This document shows, piece after piece, positions 46,796 through 55,377 of a stretch of DNA of 64,000 nt. Every line of letters begins with the position of its first letter. The stretch's first letter is position 1. The translations under genes and the position numbers were made by a program. Source of the DNA: Agrobacterium leguminum (GTDB taxonomy: Bacteria; Pseudomonadota; Alphaproteobacteria; Rhizobiales; Rhizobiaceae); the NCBI RefSeq assembly GCF_015704895.1, contig NZ_JADQWB010000002.1, positions 496,001 through 560,000 on the forward strand, written 5' to 3'. Below the pieces are notes generated by a model. That model was not told where the DNA came from. It searched no databases and saw only the letters and a list, made by a program, of their open reading frames with translations.

Positions 46796-47758
46796 TTATT
46801 TCGTCCATTCCACCCAATCGCGCATCAGCCGGTGCGCGATGGCGCCGCCGGGAGGCGCGGAAAAGCCCTCACCCGTTGCCGTCTCCAGCATCTTGGCGAC
46901 TTCCGCCCGCGTGAACCAGCGGCAATCCTCCAGTTCGATCTCATCGCGGGCAATATCGAAAGACAGCGCCTCTGCATAACAGCCGATCATCAGCGTATGC
47001 GGCATCGGCCAGGGCTGCGAGGCGTGGTAACGCACGCGGCCGATCTCGACGCCGGATTCCTCATGCGTTTCGCGGCGTACTGCCTGCTCGATGGTTTCGC
47101 CCGGCTCCACAAAACCGGCGAGGCACGAATACATGCCCGGTGCAAAATGCGCACCGCGGCCAAGCAGGCAAAGATCACGCTCGATATCGATCGTCATCAT
47201 GATGACGACGGGATCGGTGCGGGGAAAAATCGTGTGATTGCAGGCGGCGCAGATGCGCTTGTAGCCGCCGATGCGCAGCTCCATAGTGCCGCCGCACTTA
47301 CCGCAAAACCGATTTTCGGCGTTCCAGTGGGTAAGGCTGACGGCCTGGGCAACCTCGCTCAGCAATTCCTCATCGAGAAGATGGTCGCGATAAAGGGTGC
47401 GGGCGTCGGCGAGTTTATAGTGGCTGGCCAGCTGGTCCTCGGCTACGGCGACCGGCACCGCAATTCTCGGCTCGCCGGTTTCGCGATATCCGAGCAGCAC
47501 GGCATTGTCGAAATCCGGCTGCAGTTCTGCCAGCTCATAAGCGGAAAACAGGGGATCGATGACCTGTTCGTCATGCTTCAGGACAAGTCGGTTGCCCGAG
47601 AAAGCGAAAATATGGGTGCCATCGACCTTCAGCGCATCGGCAACGCACTCTTCCGACCGTTTTTCGGCAAAACGGTCGAGGGCGTTCTTGGAAAAGGCTG
47701 TCAGCAGGCTTGCTTCGGGATGGGGGGCAGTGGTTTCAAAAATTTTCATGGAAATCAT
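46796..47758 (-). CDS. nudC: NAD(+) diphosphatase, NADH pyrophosphatase
   Basis: A 320-aa Nudix hydrolase that splits NAD(H) and can remove NAD caps from RNA. A zinc ribbon (CGKCGG then CAAC) precedes the Nudix box GFVEPGETIEQAVRRETHEESGV. The NADH-specific motif reads SQPWPMPHTLM, where the family usually has SQPWPFPxS. Its ATG overlaps the HIT-gene stop by one base (TGATG), so translation is coupled; ATG 47749 is an alternative. Confidence 0.94.
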   Translation of the reverse strand: MISMKIFETTAPHPEASLLTAFSKNALDRFAEKRSEECVADALKVDGTHIFAFSGNRLVLKHDEQVIDPLFSAYELAELQPDFDNAVLLGYRETGEPRIAVPVAVAEDQLASHYKLADARTLYRDHLLDEELLSEVAQAVSLTHWNAENRFCGKCGGTMELRIGGYKRICAACNHTIFPRTDPVVIMMTIDIERDLCLLGRGAHFAPGMYSCLAGFVEPGETIEQAVRRETHEESGVEIGRVRYHASQPWPMPHTLMIGCYAEALSFDIARDEIELEDCRWFTRAEVAKMLETATGEGFSAPPGGAIAHRLMRDWVEWTK

Positions 47759-48186
47759 CAGAGCGCGCCGGAGATTTTTTTCATCAAACTTTCCTTTTCG
47801 CCCGCGGCATAGGGCACAGGCGTTCCGTGACCCCAGATGGGACCCGGCCAGCAGGTGTCGCCTTCATTGCGAGCGATTATATGGACATGAAGCTGCCGGA
47901 CGATATTGCCCAAAGCACCGACATTAATCTTGGTGGCTCCGGTGATTTCTTTCAAGGCAGACGCGACGAGATTGGTCTCGAATGTCAGCACGGCCTGATC
48001 AAGCGGGGTGAGATCGAACAATTCACTGACGCCGTCTCGTTGCGGCACCAGCACCAGCCAGGGCCAGCGGTTGTCGTTTTGCAAACGCAGTTCACATAGT
48101 CCCAAACGCGTCACAAGCACGCTGTCGCGCGCCAGTCTGTCGTCCAGCCGGAATGTCTCCAAGGTGTCCTCCATGTTTGTTTTCAT
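47758..48186 (-). CDS. HIT domain protein with an incomplete histidine triad
   Basis: A 142-aa HIT-fold protein. The C-terminal active-site segment is RQLHVHIIARNEGD: two His are present, but the third position of HxHxH is Ile. CWPGPIWGHG after it is a feature of this alphaproteobacterial subgroup. Without the third His the enzyme may still bind nucleotides or act weakly; that is inference. ATG 48186 is chosen (MKTNMEDTLE); the longer frame runs into the ffs promoter. It forms an operon with nudC. Confidence 0.88.
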   Translation of the reverse strand: MKTNMEDTLETFRLDDRLARDSVLVTRLGLCELRLQNDNRWPWLVLVPQRDGVSELFDLTPLDQAVLTFETNLVASALKEITGATKINVGALGNIVRQLHVHIIARNEGDTCWPGPIWGHGTPVPYAAGEKESLMKKISGAL

Positions 48187-48213
48187 TGTGATAGCAGTTT
48201 TTTGAAGGCTTGG

Positions 48214-48242
48214 CTTGCATTTGCTTTCGATATTGCCGATAT
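48214..48242 (+). promoter_or_regulatory. Promoter of the SRP RNA gene
   Basis: CTTGCA (48214-48219), a 17-base spacer and CGATAT (48237-48242) place the start near 48249, at the predicted 5' end of the RNA. Confidence 0.65.
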
Positions 48243-48248
48243 GTGGCC

Positions 48249-48350
48249 CCGGGAGGTTGGTGGTGGACGAGCCACTCGCCAACCGGGTCAGGTCCGGAAG
48301 GAAGCAGCCCTAACGAGCCCGGCACGGGTCGCCGTGCCAGCCTCCCACCT
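48249..48350 (+). ncRNA. ffs: Signal recognition particle 4.5S RNA
   Basis: About 100 nt. The conserved apical core GGTCAGGTCCGGAAGGAAGC (48285-48305 region) is the Ffh-binding domain. GGGAGG near the 5' end pairs with CCTCCC near the 3' end, and a T-run follows at 48350. The RNA joins Ffh in co-translational targeting of membrane proteins. It lies directly upstream of dnaX, a frequent arrangement in bacteria. Confidence 0.96.
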
Positions 48351-48427
48351 TTTTTAAAAGACGTGCTCAGCTTTCGCCGGGCCAGTTCAGCGCCCCAAGA
48401 CAACTGGCAAAACAAACTGGCGAGGCA

Positions 48428-50302
48428 ATGAGCGACACCGTACCCACCACATCAAGCGAATCCCAGGTCGGGACCGGCTACCGGGTACTGGCGCGCAAAT
48501 ATCGCCCCAAGGATTTTTCCGATCTGATGGTCGGCCAGGAGCCGATGGTCCGCACGCTGACCAACGCGTTTGAGACCGGCCGTATCGCGCAGGCCTATAT
48601 GCTGACCGGCGTTCGCGGCGTGGGCAAGACGACCACGGCCCGCATTCTCGCCCGCGCGCTGAATTACAAGACCGACACCATCGACAAGCCAACCATCGAC
48701 CTGCGCATTCCCGGTGAACATTGCCAGGCGATCATGGAAGGCCGGCATGTCGACGTGATCGAGATGGACGCCGCCTCCCATACCGGTATCGACGATATTC
48801 GCGAGATCATCGAACAGGTGCGTTACCGCCCGGTTTCGGCGCGCTACAAGGTCTATATCATCGACGAAGTGCACATGCTGTCGACGCAGGCTTTCAACGG
48901 TCTTTTGAAGACCTTGGAAGAGCCGCCAGAGCATGTGAAATTCATCTTCGCAACCACCGAAATCCGCAAGGTTCCGATCACCGTTCTGTCTCGTTGCCAG
49001 CGCTTCGATCTGCGTCGCATCAGCGCCGCCGATCTGGTCGGCCTGTTCACCGCCATTGCCGGCAAGGAAGGTTTCGAAGCCGATCCGCAGGCACTGTCGA
49101 TGATCGCCCGCGCTGCCGAAGGTTCCGCCCGTGACGGCCTTTCGCTGCTCGATCAGGCGATTGCCCATGGCAGCGGGCGTGTGGAAGCGGAAGCCGTGCG
49201 CGGCATGCTCGGTCTTGCCGACCGTGCACGTATCGTCGATCTCTTTCAGCATGTCGTCAAAGGCGATGTCGCGGCCGCCCTTTCGGAGTTCAACGGGCAA
49301 TATGAGGCGGGCGCAAACCCTGTCGTCGTATTGAACGATCTTGCCGATTTCACCCATCTCGTCACCCGCATGAAATATGTGCCTGACGCGGCGGAAGACC
49401 CCTCGCTTTCCGAGATCGAGCGCGTGCGCGGCGCGGAATTTGCCGAGACGATTGCGATAACCGCGCTTTCGCGCATCTGGCAGATGCTGTTGAAAGGCAT
49501 TCCGGAAACGGAAAACGCCTCGCGCCCGGCGGGTGCGGCCGAAATGGTGCTGATCCGGCTTTCGCACGCCGCCAATCTGCCCGCACCTGAAGATGCCGCG
49601 CGGCGCTTGCTGGAGCTTTCGAACGGTGAAGGCGGTTACGCCAATGGCGGACCTTCGGGCGGCGGCAATGGCGGCGGTGCCCGCGCCTATTCGTCAGGAC
49701 AGGCCGTGGCTGCGGGAAGACCTGTCGATCTTCCCGCCCAGCGCCAGACGACACCGCAGACCTCCGCCGTGCTGCGCGCGGTTCCGGACAGCCGCCCGCA
49801 GGAGATGCAGGTCGCGGCACCGAAAACCGAAGAGCGGCCGGAGCCGAAGGTTCCCGTTAATTCGGTGCAGGATATTGCCGATCTCTGCCAGAAGAACCGC
49901 GATCCCGTCATGCGGGCGAAGGTGCGCAACTTTGTGCGGTTGGTGCGGCTGGAGCCCGGCCGGCTTGATATGCGCCTCGGCGAAGGCGCGCCCGGATCGC
50001 TTCCCGGCGAGCTTGGCGTCAAGCTCAAGGAATGGACCGGTATCCACTGGATCGTCAGCCTCAGCAAGGAACAGGGCGAGCCGACCCTTGTTGAAGCGGA
50101 AGGCAATGCCCGGGATGCCCGTCTTGTCGATGCGCGGCAGGATCCTGACGTTGCCGCCATTCTGGCGCAGTTTCCCGGCGCAAAGATCACCGACGTGCGC
50201 ATCCGCGCCGCCGCACAGGATGAGGCCGAAGAGATCGCGCCTCCATCGGTTGCCGAATCGAGCGAAGGCGACATCCTTCCCGGCGACGACATCGAGTTTT
50301 AA
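48428..50302 (+). CDS. dnaX: DNA polymerase III subunit gamma/tau
   Basis: A 624-aa clamp-loader subunit. Walker A is GVRGVGKTTTARIL, Walker B and sensor residues lie in IIDEVHMLSTQAFNGLLKTLEEPPEH, and sensor 1 in FATTEIRKVPITVLSRCQRF. The zinc cysteines normally found after Walker A are missing apart from one (GEHCQAI). A Gly/Pro-rich linker (about 405-470) leads to the tau-specific C-terminal domains. I saw no A-run frameshift site, so only the long form may be made. ybaB follows after 24 bases. Confidence 0.96.
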   Translation: MSDTVPTTSSESQVGTGYRVLARKYRPKDFSDLMVGQEPMVRTLTNAFETGRIAQAYMLTGVRGVGKTTTARILARALNYKTDTIDKPTIDLRIPGEHCQAIMEGRHVDVIEMDAASHTGIDDIREIIEQVRYRPVSARYKVYIIDEVHMLSTQAFNGLLKTLEEPPEHVKFIFATTEIRKVPITVLSRCQRFDLRRISAADLVGLFTAIAGKEGFEADPQALSMIARAAEGSARDGLSLLDQAIAHGSGRVEAEAVRGMLGLADRARIVDLFQHVVKGDVAAALSEFNGQYEAGANPVVVLNDLADFTHLVTRMKYVPDAAEDPSLSEIERVRGAEFAETIAITALSRIWQMLLKGIPETENASRPAGAAEMVLIRLSHAANLPAPEDAARRLLELSNGEGGYANGGPSGGGNGGGARAYSSGQAVAAGRPVDLPAQRQTTPQTSAVLRAVPDSRPQEMQVAAPKTEERPEPKVPVNSVQDIADLCQKNRDPVMRAKVRNFVRLVRLEPGRLDMRLGEGAPGSLPGELGVKLKEWTGIHWIVSLSKEQGEPTLVEAEGNARDARLVDARQDPDVAAILAQFPGAKITDVRIRAAAQDEAEEIAPPSVAESSEGDILPGDDIEF

Positions 50303-50326
50303 ACAAAAAGAACAGGAGATTGGCAC

Positions 50327-50650
50327 ATGCGTGACATCATGGGCATGATGGGCAAGGTCAAGGAAATGCAGTCCAAGATGGAGAAGGTGCAGGAAGAAAT
50401 CGCCGCCCTTGAAGTCGAAGGCAGGGCTGGCGGCGGCCTCGTGACCGTCATTCTCAACGGTAAGGGCGAAATGCGCGGCCTGAAAATCGATCCTTCGCTG
50501 TTCAAGGAAGACGAGGTGGAAATCCTCGAAGACCTGATCGTGGCTGCCCACAAGGACGCCAAGGAAAAGGGCGAAGCGCAGGCGCAGGAAAAGATGGCCG
50601 GCCTGACCGCGGGCCTGCCGCTGCCGCCCGGCATGAAGTTCCCGTTCTGA
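50327..50650 (+). CDS. YbaB/EbfC family nucleoid-associated protein
   Basis: A 107-aa dimeric DNA-binding protein. [22 protein letters not shown] forms the N-terminal helix and [27 protein letters not shown] sequence the strand region of the family. It lies in the classic dnaX-ybaB order, with recR shortly after but interrupted here by an opposite-strand MOSC gene. Confidence 0.95.
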   Translation: MRDIMGMMGKVKEMQSKMEKVQEEIAALEVEGRAGGGLVTVILNGKGEMRGLKIDPSLFKEDEVEILEDLIVAAHKDAKEKGEAQAQEKMAGLTAGLPLPPGMKFPF

Positions 50651-50715
50651 TATAATCAAGGTGAAGAGGATGGCGACACGCGGGGAGTGGTCGCCGTCGT
50701 TGTCTCAAGGCAGGA

Positions 50716-51330
50716 TCAGGCTTCCAGCATCGCGCGGAACCGGCTTGCAAGCGGCGTTTCGAGATAGGCCGCGCGTTCAGCCATATCGAGCTGCATGGGG
50801 CGGAAGCGCTGTAGAATAGTCGGTATGGCCAGTTTCGTTCCCTGATAGGGTGCGAAGGCGATATCCTCCCCGGAGGCGAGCATTCCACCTTTCAGCACCC
50901 GGCAATAAAAACCCGGCTGGCCCGCCTGCCGGAAGCGCGGTGCGAAATCGGGGTCGCCGATGCGGGCTGACAGGGTGGCGCAGGGAATGCGGGCAGCAGT
51001 CACCTCCAGCACGACTTCGTGGGCCGAGAACCTGTCGCCGACATGGAGTTTTGCGCTGTCGACGCCATCAAGAACAAGATTTTCGCCGAAAAACCCGGCT
51101 TCGACGACAAAGCCCAGAGAGCGCGACCAGAAATCGAGATCGACGGACCCCATGACGTAAATCGCCTGATCAGGCCCGCCATGATGTTTGCGATTGCAGA
51201 CGGCATCGCTGACGATGCCTTCCGCATCAACCATGACCGGGCCGTGGACGGGATGCTTGAAGATGCCCGTCTTCATCGTCTTTCCCGGCAGGCTTTTTGC
51301 CTCGCCCCGGCATACCGCCCTGATTTTCAT
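50716..51330 (-). CDS. MOSC domain-containing protein
   Basis: A 204-aa protein related to YiiM and the C-terminal domain of Moco sulfurases. Residues 30-150 hold the MOSC core (DAVCNRKHHGGPDQAIYVM; GENLVLDGVDSAKLHVGDRF; PCATLSARIGDP with a conserved Cys). YiiM-type proteins reduce N-hydroxylated compounds with a molybdenum cofactor; a similar role is possible. ATG at 51330 is chosen over in-frame starts that overlap recR. It sits on the opposite strand between ybaB and recR. Confidence 0.87.
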   Translation of the reverse strand: MKIRAVCRGEAKSLPGKTMKTGIFKHPVHGPVMVDAEGIVSDAVCNRKHHGGPDQAIYVMGSVDLDFWSRSLGFVVEAGFFGENLVLDGVDSAKLHVGDRFSAHEVVLEVTAARIPCATLSARIGDPDFAPRFRQAGQPGFYCRVLKGGMLASGEDIAFAPYQGTKLAIPTILQRFRPMQLDMAERAAYLETPLASRFRAMLEA

Positions 51331-51388
51331 GGACTGCCCTTTGCGCTTCATGATTCCCGTTTCCCGATTTATGCAGTAGAAAGCGCTC

Positions 51389-51994
51389 ATGGCAAAACGA
51401 GTCACCGGTCCCGAAATTGAAAAACTGATCCAGCTTCTGGCAAAAGTGCCGGGGCTTGGGCCCCGCTCTGCGCGGCGGGCGGCGTTGCATCTCATCAAGA
51501 AGAAGGAACAGCTTCTCGGGCCGTTGGGCCATGCGATGGGCGAGGCCTATGACAAGGTGAAGATCTGCTCCTGCTGCGGCAATGTCGATACGATCGATCC
51601 CTGCACCGTCTGCACCGACGACCGGCGCGACCAGTCGGTCATCATCGTGGTGGAAGACGTGTCGGATCTTTGGGCGCTGGAGCGGACGGGCGCGATGAAC
51701 ACCGCCTATCACGTGCTGGGCGGCACGCTTTCGCCGCTCGACGGCGTCGGGCCGGAGGATTTGAATATCAAGGGCCTGATCGACCGTGTCAGCGCCGGCG
51801 GCATCCGCGAGCTTATCATCGCCGTCAATGCGACGGTGGAGGGGCAGGCAACCGCCCACTACATTACCGACCGCCTTTCCGGTCTCGACATCAAGATCAC
51901 CCGGCTTGCGCATGGCGTGCCGGTGGGCGGTGAACTCGATTATCTCGACGAGGGTACATTGACGGCGGCGCTTCGGGCGCGCACGACGATCTGA
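51389..51994 (+). CDS. recR: Recombination protein RecR
   Basis: A 201-aa component of RecFOR that helps load RecA at gaps. HhH motif [18 protein letters not shown], zinc finger CSCCGN...CTVC, and a Toprim domain ([17 protein letters not shown]) are all present, as is the C-terminal Walker-like [16 protein letters not shown]. It starts 58 bases past the divergent MOSC gene start. Confidence 0.97.
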   Translation: MAKRVTGPEIEKLIQLLAKVPGLGPRSARRAALHLIKKKEQLLGPLGHAMGEAYDKVKICSCCGNVDTIDPCTVCTDDRRDQSVIIVVEDVSDLWALERTGAMNTAYHVLGGTLSPLDGVGPEDLNIKGLIDRVSAGGIRELIIAVNATVEGQATAHYITDRLSGLDIKITRLAHGVPVGGELDYLDEGTLTAALRARTTI

Positions 51995-52032
51995 AGTCGC
52001 CCTCCCTCCCCGTCATTCAAAGAGGAGACCGA

Positions 52033-53298
52033 ATGCGAAACCATTTTGCCCCGAAGGCACTGGCTGCACTTCTTTCCGTTTTTTCAGCAACGACGGCCTT
52101 GGCGCAATCGGCACCGACAGGAGCAGCGGCAGCCCGATATGACGCTGAATTTAATGCCTGGCTGAAAAAGGAAATCTGGCCTGAAGCCCGCAAGGCCGGT
52201 ATTTCGCAGAAAACACTTGAGGCCACGCTCAGCGGTCTTTCCATCAGCTGGAACCTGCCCGATCTCGTCATTCCCGGCCAGAAGCCACCCAAGGAACAGA
52301 GCCAGAGTCAGGCGGAATTTTCTTCGCCCGGCGCCTATTTCTCCGAAAAACGGCTGCAGGGGCTGGCCGGCACCGGCCGCTCGCTTGCCGCCACCCATGC
52401 GGCAACGCTGCGCAGGATCGAGGCGAAATACGGCGTGCCCGGCGATATCATCGTTGCGATCTGGGGCCGTGAATCCGGTTTCGGCCGGGCGAAACTGCCG
52501 CATTCCGTGGTCGATGTGCTGGCAACGAAAGCCTATATGTCCACCCGTAAGGAGATGTTCCGCACCGAGCTGATCGATGCGCTGAAAATCGTCGAAAGCG
52601 GCGATATCGCAGCGTCACGCATGATGGGCTCCTGGGCCGGTGCGCTCGGCCAGCCGCAATTCATGCCGTCGAGCTATCTCAAATATGCCGTGGACTTCGA
52701 TGGCGACGGCCATCGCGATATCTGGAATTCCGTACCGGATGCGCTGGCATCCATAGCGAACTATCTTTCCCAGCGCGGCTGGCAGCGCAATCGCGACTGG
52801 GGTTTCGAAGTGTCGATCCCCGCCAATGTCTCCTGCGCGCAGGAAGGCCCTGATCTTGCCCGGCCGGTGGCCGACTGGGCGAAGATGGGCATCACCCGCA
52901 TTTCCGGAAAAGCTTTCCCGTCCAATGACCTATCCGCCGATGGCATGATGCTGGTGCCGGCCGGACGGCACGGACCGGAATTCGTGGTGACGCCGAATTT
53001 CTACGTCATCAAGGAATACAATAATTCCGATCTCTATGCGCTGTTCATCGGCAATCTCGCCGACCGCATCACCCATGGGGCCGGCCCGTTCAAGGGTGAA
53101 TGGGGCAATGTCGGATCGATGCTGCGCTCGGATGTTCTCGCCATGCAGAAGGCGCTGGTGGCCAAAGGTTACGATGTCGGCAAGGCAGATGGGCTGGCCG
53201 GTTTCAAGACGCGGCGGTCGCTGGGCGACTGGCAGGCGAAAAACGGCCTCGCTCCGACCTGCTTTCCGGATGCGACGCTGAAGACGAAGCTGAAGTAG
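52033..53298 (+). CDS. Lytic murein transglycosylase, MltB family, with peptidoglycan-binding domain
   Basis: A 421-aa secreted enzyme. The signal peptide (1-24, ending ALA-QS) has no lipobox, so it is soluble in the periplasm, unlike E. coli MltB. The catalytic Glu is in IWGRESGFGRAKLP, and SWAGALGQPQFMPSSYLKYAVDFDGDG is the family core. A peptidoglycan-binding domain occupies about residues 355-420 (VLAMQKALVAKGYDVGKADGLAGFKTRRSL). It cleaves glycan strands to 1,6-anhydro ends. Confidence 0.93.
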   Translation: MRNHFAPKALAALLSVFSATTALAQSAPTGAAAARYDAEFNAWLKKEIWPEARKAGISQKTLEATLSGLSISWNLPDLVIPGQKPPKEQSQSQAEFSSPGAYFSEKRLQGLAGTGRSLAATHAATLRRIEAKYGVPGDIIVAIWGRESGFGRAKLPHSVVDVLATKAYMSTRKEMFRTELIDALKIVESGDIAASRMMGSWAGALGQPQFMPSSYLKYAVDFDGDGHRDIWNSVPDALASIANYLSQRGWQRNRDWGFEVSIPANVSCAQEGPDLARPVADWAKMGITRISGKAFPSNDLSADGMMLVPAGRHGPEFVVTPNFYVIKEYNNSDLYALFIGNLADRITHGAGPFKGEWGNVGSMLRSDVLAMQKALVAKGYDVGKADGLAGFKTRRSLGDWQAKNGLAPTCFPDATLKTKLK

Positions 53299-53324
53299 CG
53301 GTTGCTGGCAACGTGTGAAAACCT

Positions 53325-53422
53325 CTCCTCCGTCATGCTCGGGCCTGTCCCGAGCATCTGCAACCGATTGATTTAACGATAGGTGTTTGGATCCTCGGGA
53401 CAGGCCCGAGGATGACGGGGAG
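53325..53422. repeat. REP-like inverted repeat pair
   Basis: GCTCGGGCCTGTCCCGAGC in the left unit (53337-53355) and CCTCGGGACAGGCCCGAGG in the right unit (53393-53411) are each palindromic and are also inverted copies of each other, flanked by CCGTCAT and ATGACGG. The whole can fold as one long hairpin. Such CTCGGGCCTGTCCCGAG elements are scattered through many alphaproteobacterial genomes. Here it lies between convergent genes and may also terminate both. Confidence 0.8.
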
Positions 53423-53462
53423 TGTATGGGAAGGGCATCGCCACTCACTTAACCATCGCCTC

Positions 53463-55091
53463 TCAATGCTGATCGGTGTGGGGTTTATGAAAAATATCGT
53501 CGGTCGGCGGAATGGTCTGCCGCTCGATCATCCGGTGCACACGCGGCCGTGTCTTGCCGCGGTGAAGCTCGAGCAGCCGGTCCCAGGCCTCCGCATCCGC
53601 CTGGGTGCGGCGGTGGTTATGGCGGACATATTCCACCCATGTCGGCACGTGGTAGCTTTCGGTCCAGATATCGGGATTTTCCAGATCGCGCATCAGGTTC
53701 CAGTTGCGGGCACCGTCCCGGATGCGGATACGGCGGCGCTCGGCCATCAGCGGCAGGAATTCGCCGAGGTCCTCGTCGTGGATTTCATAGTCGATGAGGA
53801 TGGCGATGGGGCCGCTGCGCGGCTTGATATCCAGCCTCAGCGGCGGTTCAACGAAACGGTTGAGCGGATCGAGATTGAGCGAAGCAAAAGCCGGCATGGC
53901 GAGCTTAAGACCGACGACGACGCCGAGCAGCATCAGTGCGCACGAACAGAGCAGCGAATAGGAAATGCCGTAATCTTCCGCCAGCTCGCCCCACAGCCAG
54001 CTACCGACCGCAATGCCGCCGAAGGTGAGCGTCTGGTAGAGCGAGAGCGCCCGGCCAACCACCCAGCGCGGGGTGGAGAGCTGGACGATGGTGTTGAAGA
54101 GCGATAGCGCCAGAACCCAGCAGGCGCCGGCAACGGTCAGCACCAGCGAAGTGACGATCGCACTCGTGCTCACAGCTGTTACGCCAGCGCTGAAGGCGAA
54201 GCCTAGAAATGCGACGCGCACGATCCATTCGCTGGACAGCACCTCGCGCAATCTGGCGCTGATCAGGGCACCGCCAATGGCACCGACGCCGAAGGCGCCC
54301 AGCATGACGCCGTAGGTCAAGGGGCCGCCTTCGACCAGATCGCGGGCAACGATGGGCATCAAGGCAAGGATGGCGCTGGCGGAAAGGCCGAAAAGGAAGC
54401 CGCGCACCAACACCTTGCCGATATTGGGCGACATCGCCACATAACGCATGCCGGCCGAAATGGCGGCCAGAAGCTGCTCGCGTGGCAGGGTCGACGCATA
54501 TTTGGGCGGCTGCCAGCGAAACAGGGCGTAGATCAGCGTGAAATAGCTCAGCGCATTCACGAAAAACGCGGCAGCGGCGCCGGCGGCAGCAACGATGATG
54601 CCGCCGATTGCCGGGCCGACGCTGCGGGTGATGTTGAAGCCGACGCTGTTCAGCGTCACGGCGGCGGGCAAATCCTCGCGCGGCACCATTTCGCCGACGG
54701 AGGCCTGCCAGGACGGGTTGTTGAGCGCCGTGCCGCAGCCGATCATGAAGGTGAAGAAGAGCAGAAGCCACGGCGTGAGCCAGCCGGACCAGGCAAAAAC
54801 CGTCAGCAGCACGGAAGCCGTCAGCATCAAAAGCTGCGCCGAAATCATGATGCGGCGGCGGTCGAAACTATCGGCCAGCGCCCCTGAAATCAGCGAGAAC
54901 AGCATGATCGGTAAAGAGGTGGAGGCCTGCACCAGCGCGATCATGTTTTCCGAACTTGAGAGCGACGTCATCATCCATGCGGCGCCCACCGCCTGGATCA
55001 ATCCGCCGAAATTCGAGGCAAGGCTGGCGATCCAGATTCGTCTGTAAGTCAAATGCCTTAAAGGCGCGAGTGGCGATTTACGGTCAGGCAC
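53463..55091 (-). CDS. MFS_3 (EntS-like) exporter with a C-terminal soluble extension
   Basis: A 542-aa protein. Residues 1-410 give about 12 membrane segments with the loop GALADSFDRRRIM and NNPSWQASVGEMVPREDLPAAV, typical of the enterobactin-exporter-like MFS_3 family. About 120 residues follow: IAILIDYEIHDEDLGEFLPLMAERRRIRIRDGARNWNLMRDLENPDIW, which resembles an antibiotic-biosynthesis monooxygenase-like ferredoxin fold. This combined layout occurs in several proteobacteria. Substrate unknown. It is divergent from the rimP operon. Confidence 0.87.
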   Translation of the reverse strand: MPDRKSPLAPLRHLTYRRIWIASLASNFGGLIQAVGAAWMMTSLSSSENMIALVQASTSLPIMLFSLISGALADSFDRRRIMISAQLLMLTASVLLTVFAWSGWLTPWLLLFFTFMIGCGTALNNPSWQASVGEMVPREDLPAAVTLNSVGFNITRSVGPAIGGIIVAAAGAAAAFFVNALSYFTLIYALFRWQPPKYASTLPREQLLAAISAGMRYVAMSPNIGKVLVRGFLFGLSASAILALMPIVARDLVEGGPLTYGVMLGAFGVGAIGGALISARLREVLSSEWIVRVAFLGFAFSAGVTAVSTSAIVTSLVLTVAGACWVLALSLFNTIVQLSTPRWVVGRALSLYQTLTFGGIAVGSWLWGELAEDYGISYSLLCSCALMLLGVVVGLKLAMPAFASLNLDPLNRFVEPPLRLDIKPRSGPIAILIDYEIHDEDLGEFLPLMAERRRIRIRDGARNWNLMRDLENPDIWTESYHVPTWVEYVRHNHRRTQADAEAWDRLLELHRGKTRPRVHRMIERQTIPPTDDIFHKPHTDQH

Positions 55092-55227
55092 GCTCTGTCC
55101 ACTTGATGCAACTGCGATTTGTCAAACGGCAACTATAGACAGTGCCGGCAATCATGCCAGCCTTTCCGACATGGTAAGGGTGAAAATGTGGCCGAGCCGT
55201 CACTGAAACGCAGACGGCCGCGAAAAC

Positions 55228-55256
55228 CTTGCAATCATGCCCGGATGGGTCTATAT
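55228..55256 (+). promoter_or_regulatory. Promoter of the rimP-nusA-infB operon
   Basis: CTTGCA (55228-55233), exactly 17 bases, then CTATAT (55251-55256), an almost ideal rhizobial sigma-70 promoter. Transcription should start near 55263, leaving a leader of about 115 bases that contains the hairpin at 55286. Confidence 0.75.
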
Positions 55257-55285
55257 GAGCCCTGAAATTCTTGATCGCTTGATGA

Positions 55286-55315
55286 AGAGTGGGGCCGCAA
55301 GGCTCCGCTCTTTTT
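55286..55315 (+). terminator. Leader terminator hairpin (attenuator) before rimP
   Basis: AGAGTGGGGCC and GGCTCCGCTCT (55286-55296, 55301-55311) form an 11-bp stem with two G-U pairs and loop GCAA, followed by TTTTT. It lies between the promoter and rimP, so it must be read through. NusA, encoded downstream, modulates intrinsic terminators, so feedback on the operon is plausible but inferred. Confidence 0.7.
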
Positions 55316-55377
55316 CGTTAGGCGAACCGGAAACCACGGGCAGAAGGCCCGGTGAACATCAAAGACCGGAAGGCCAG

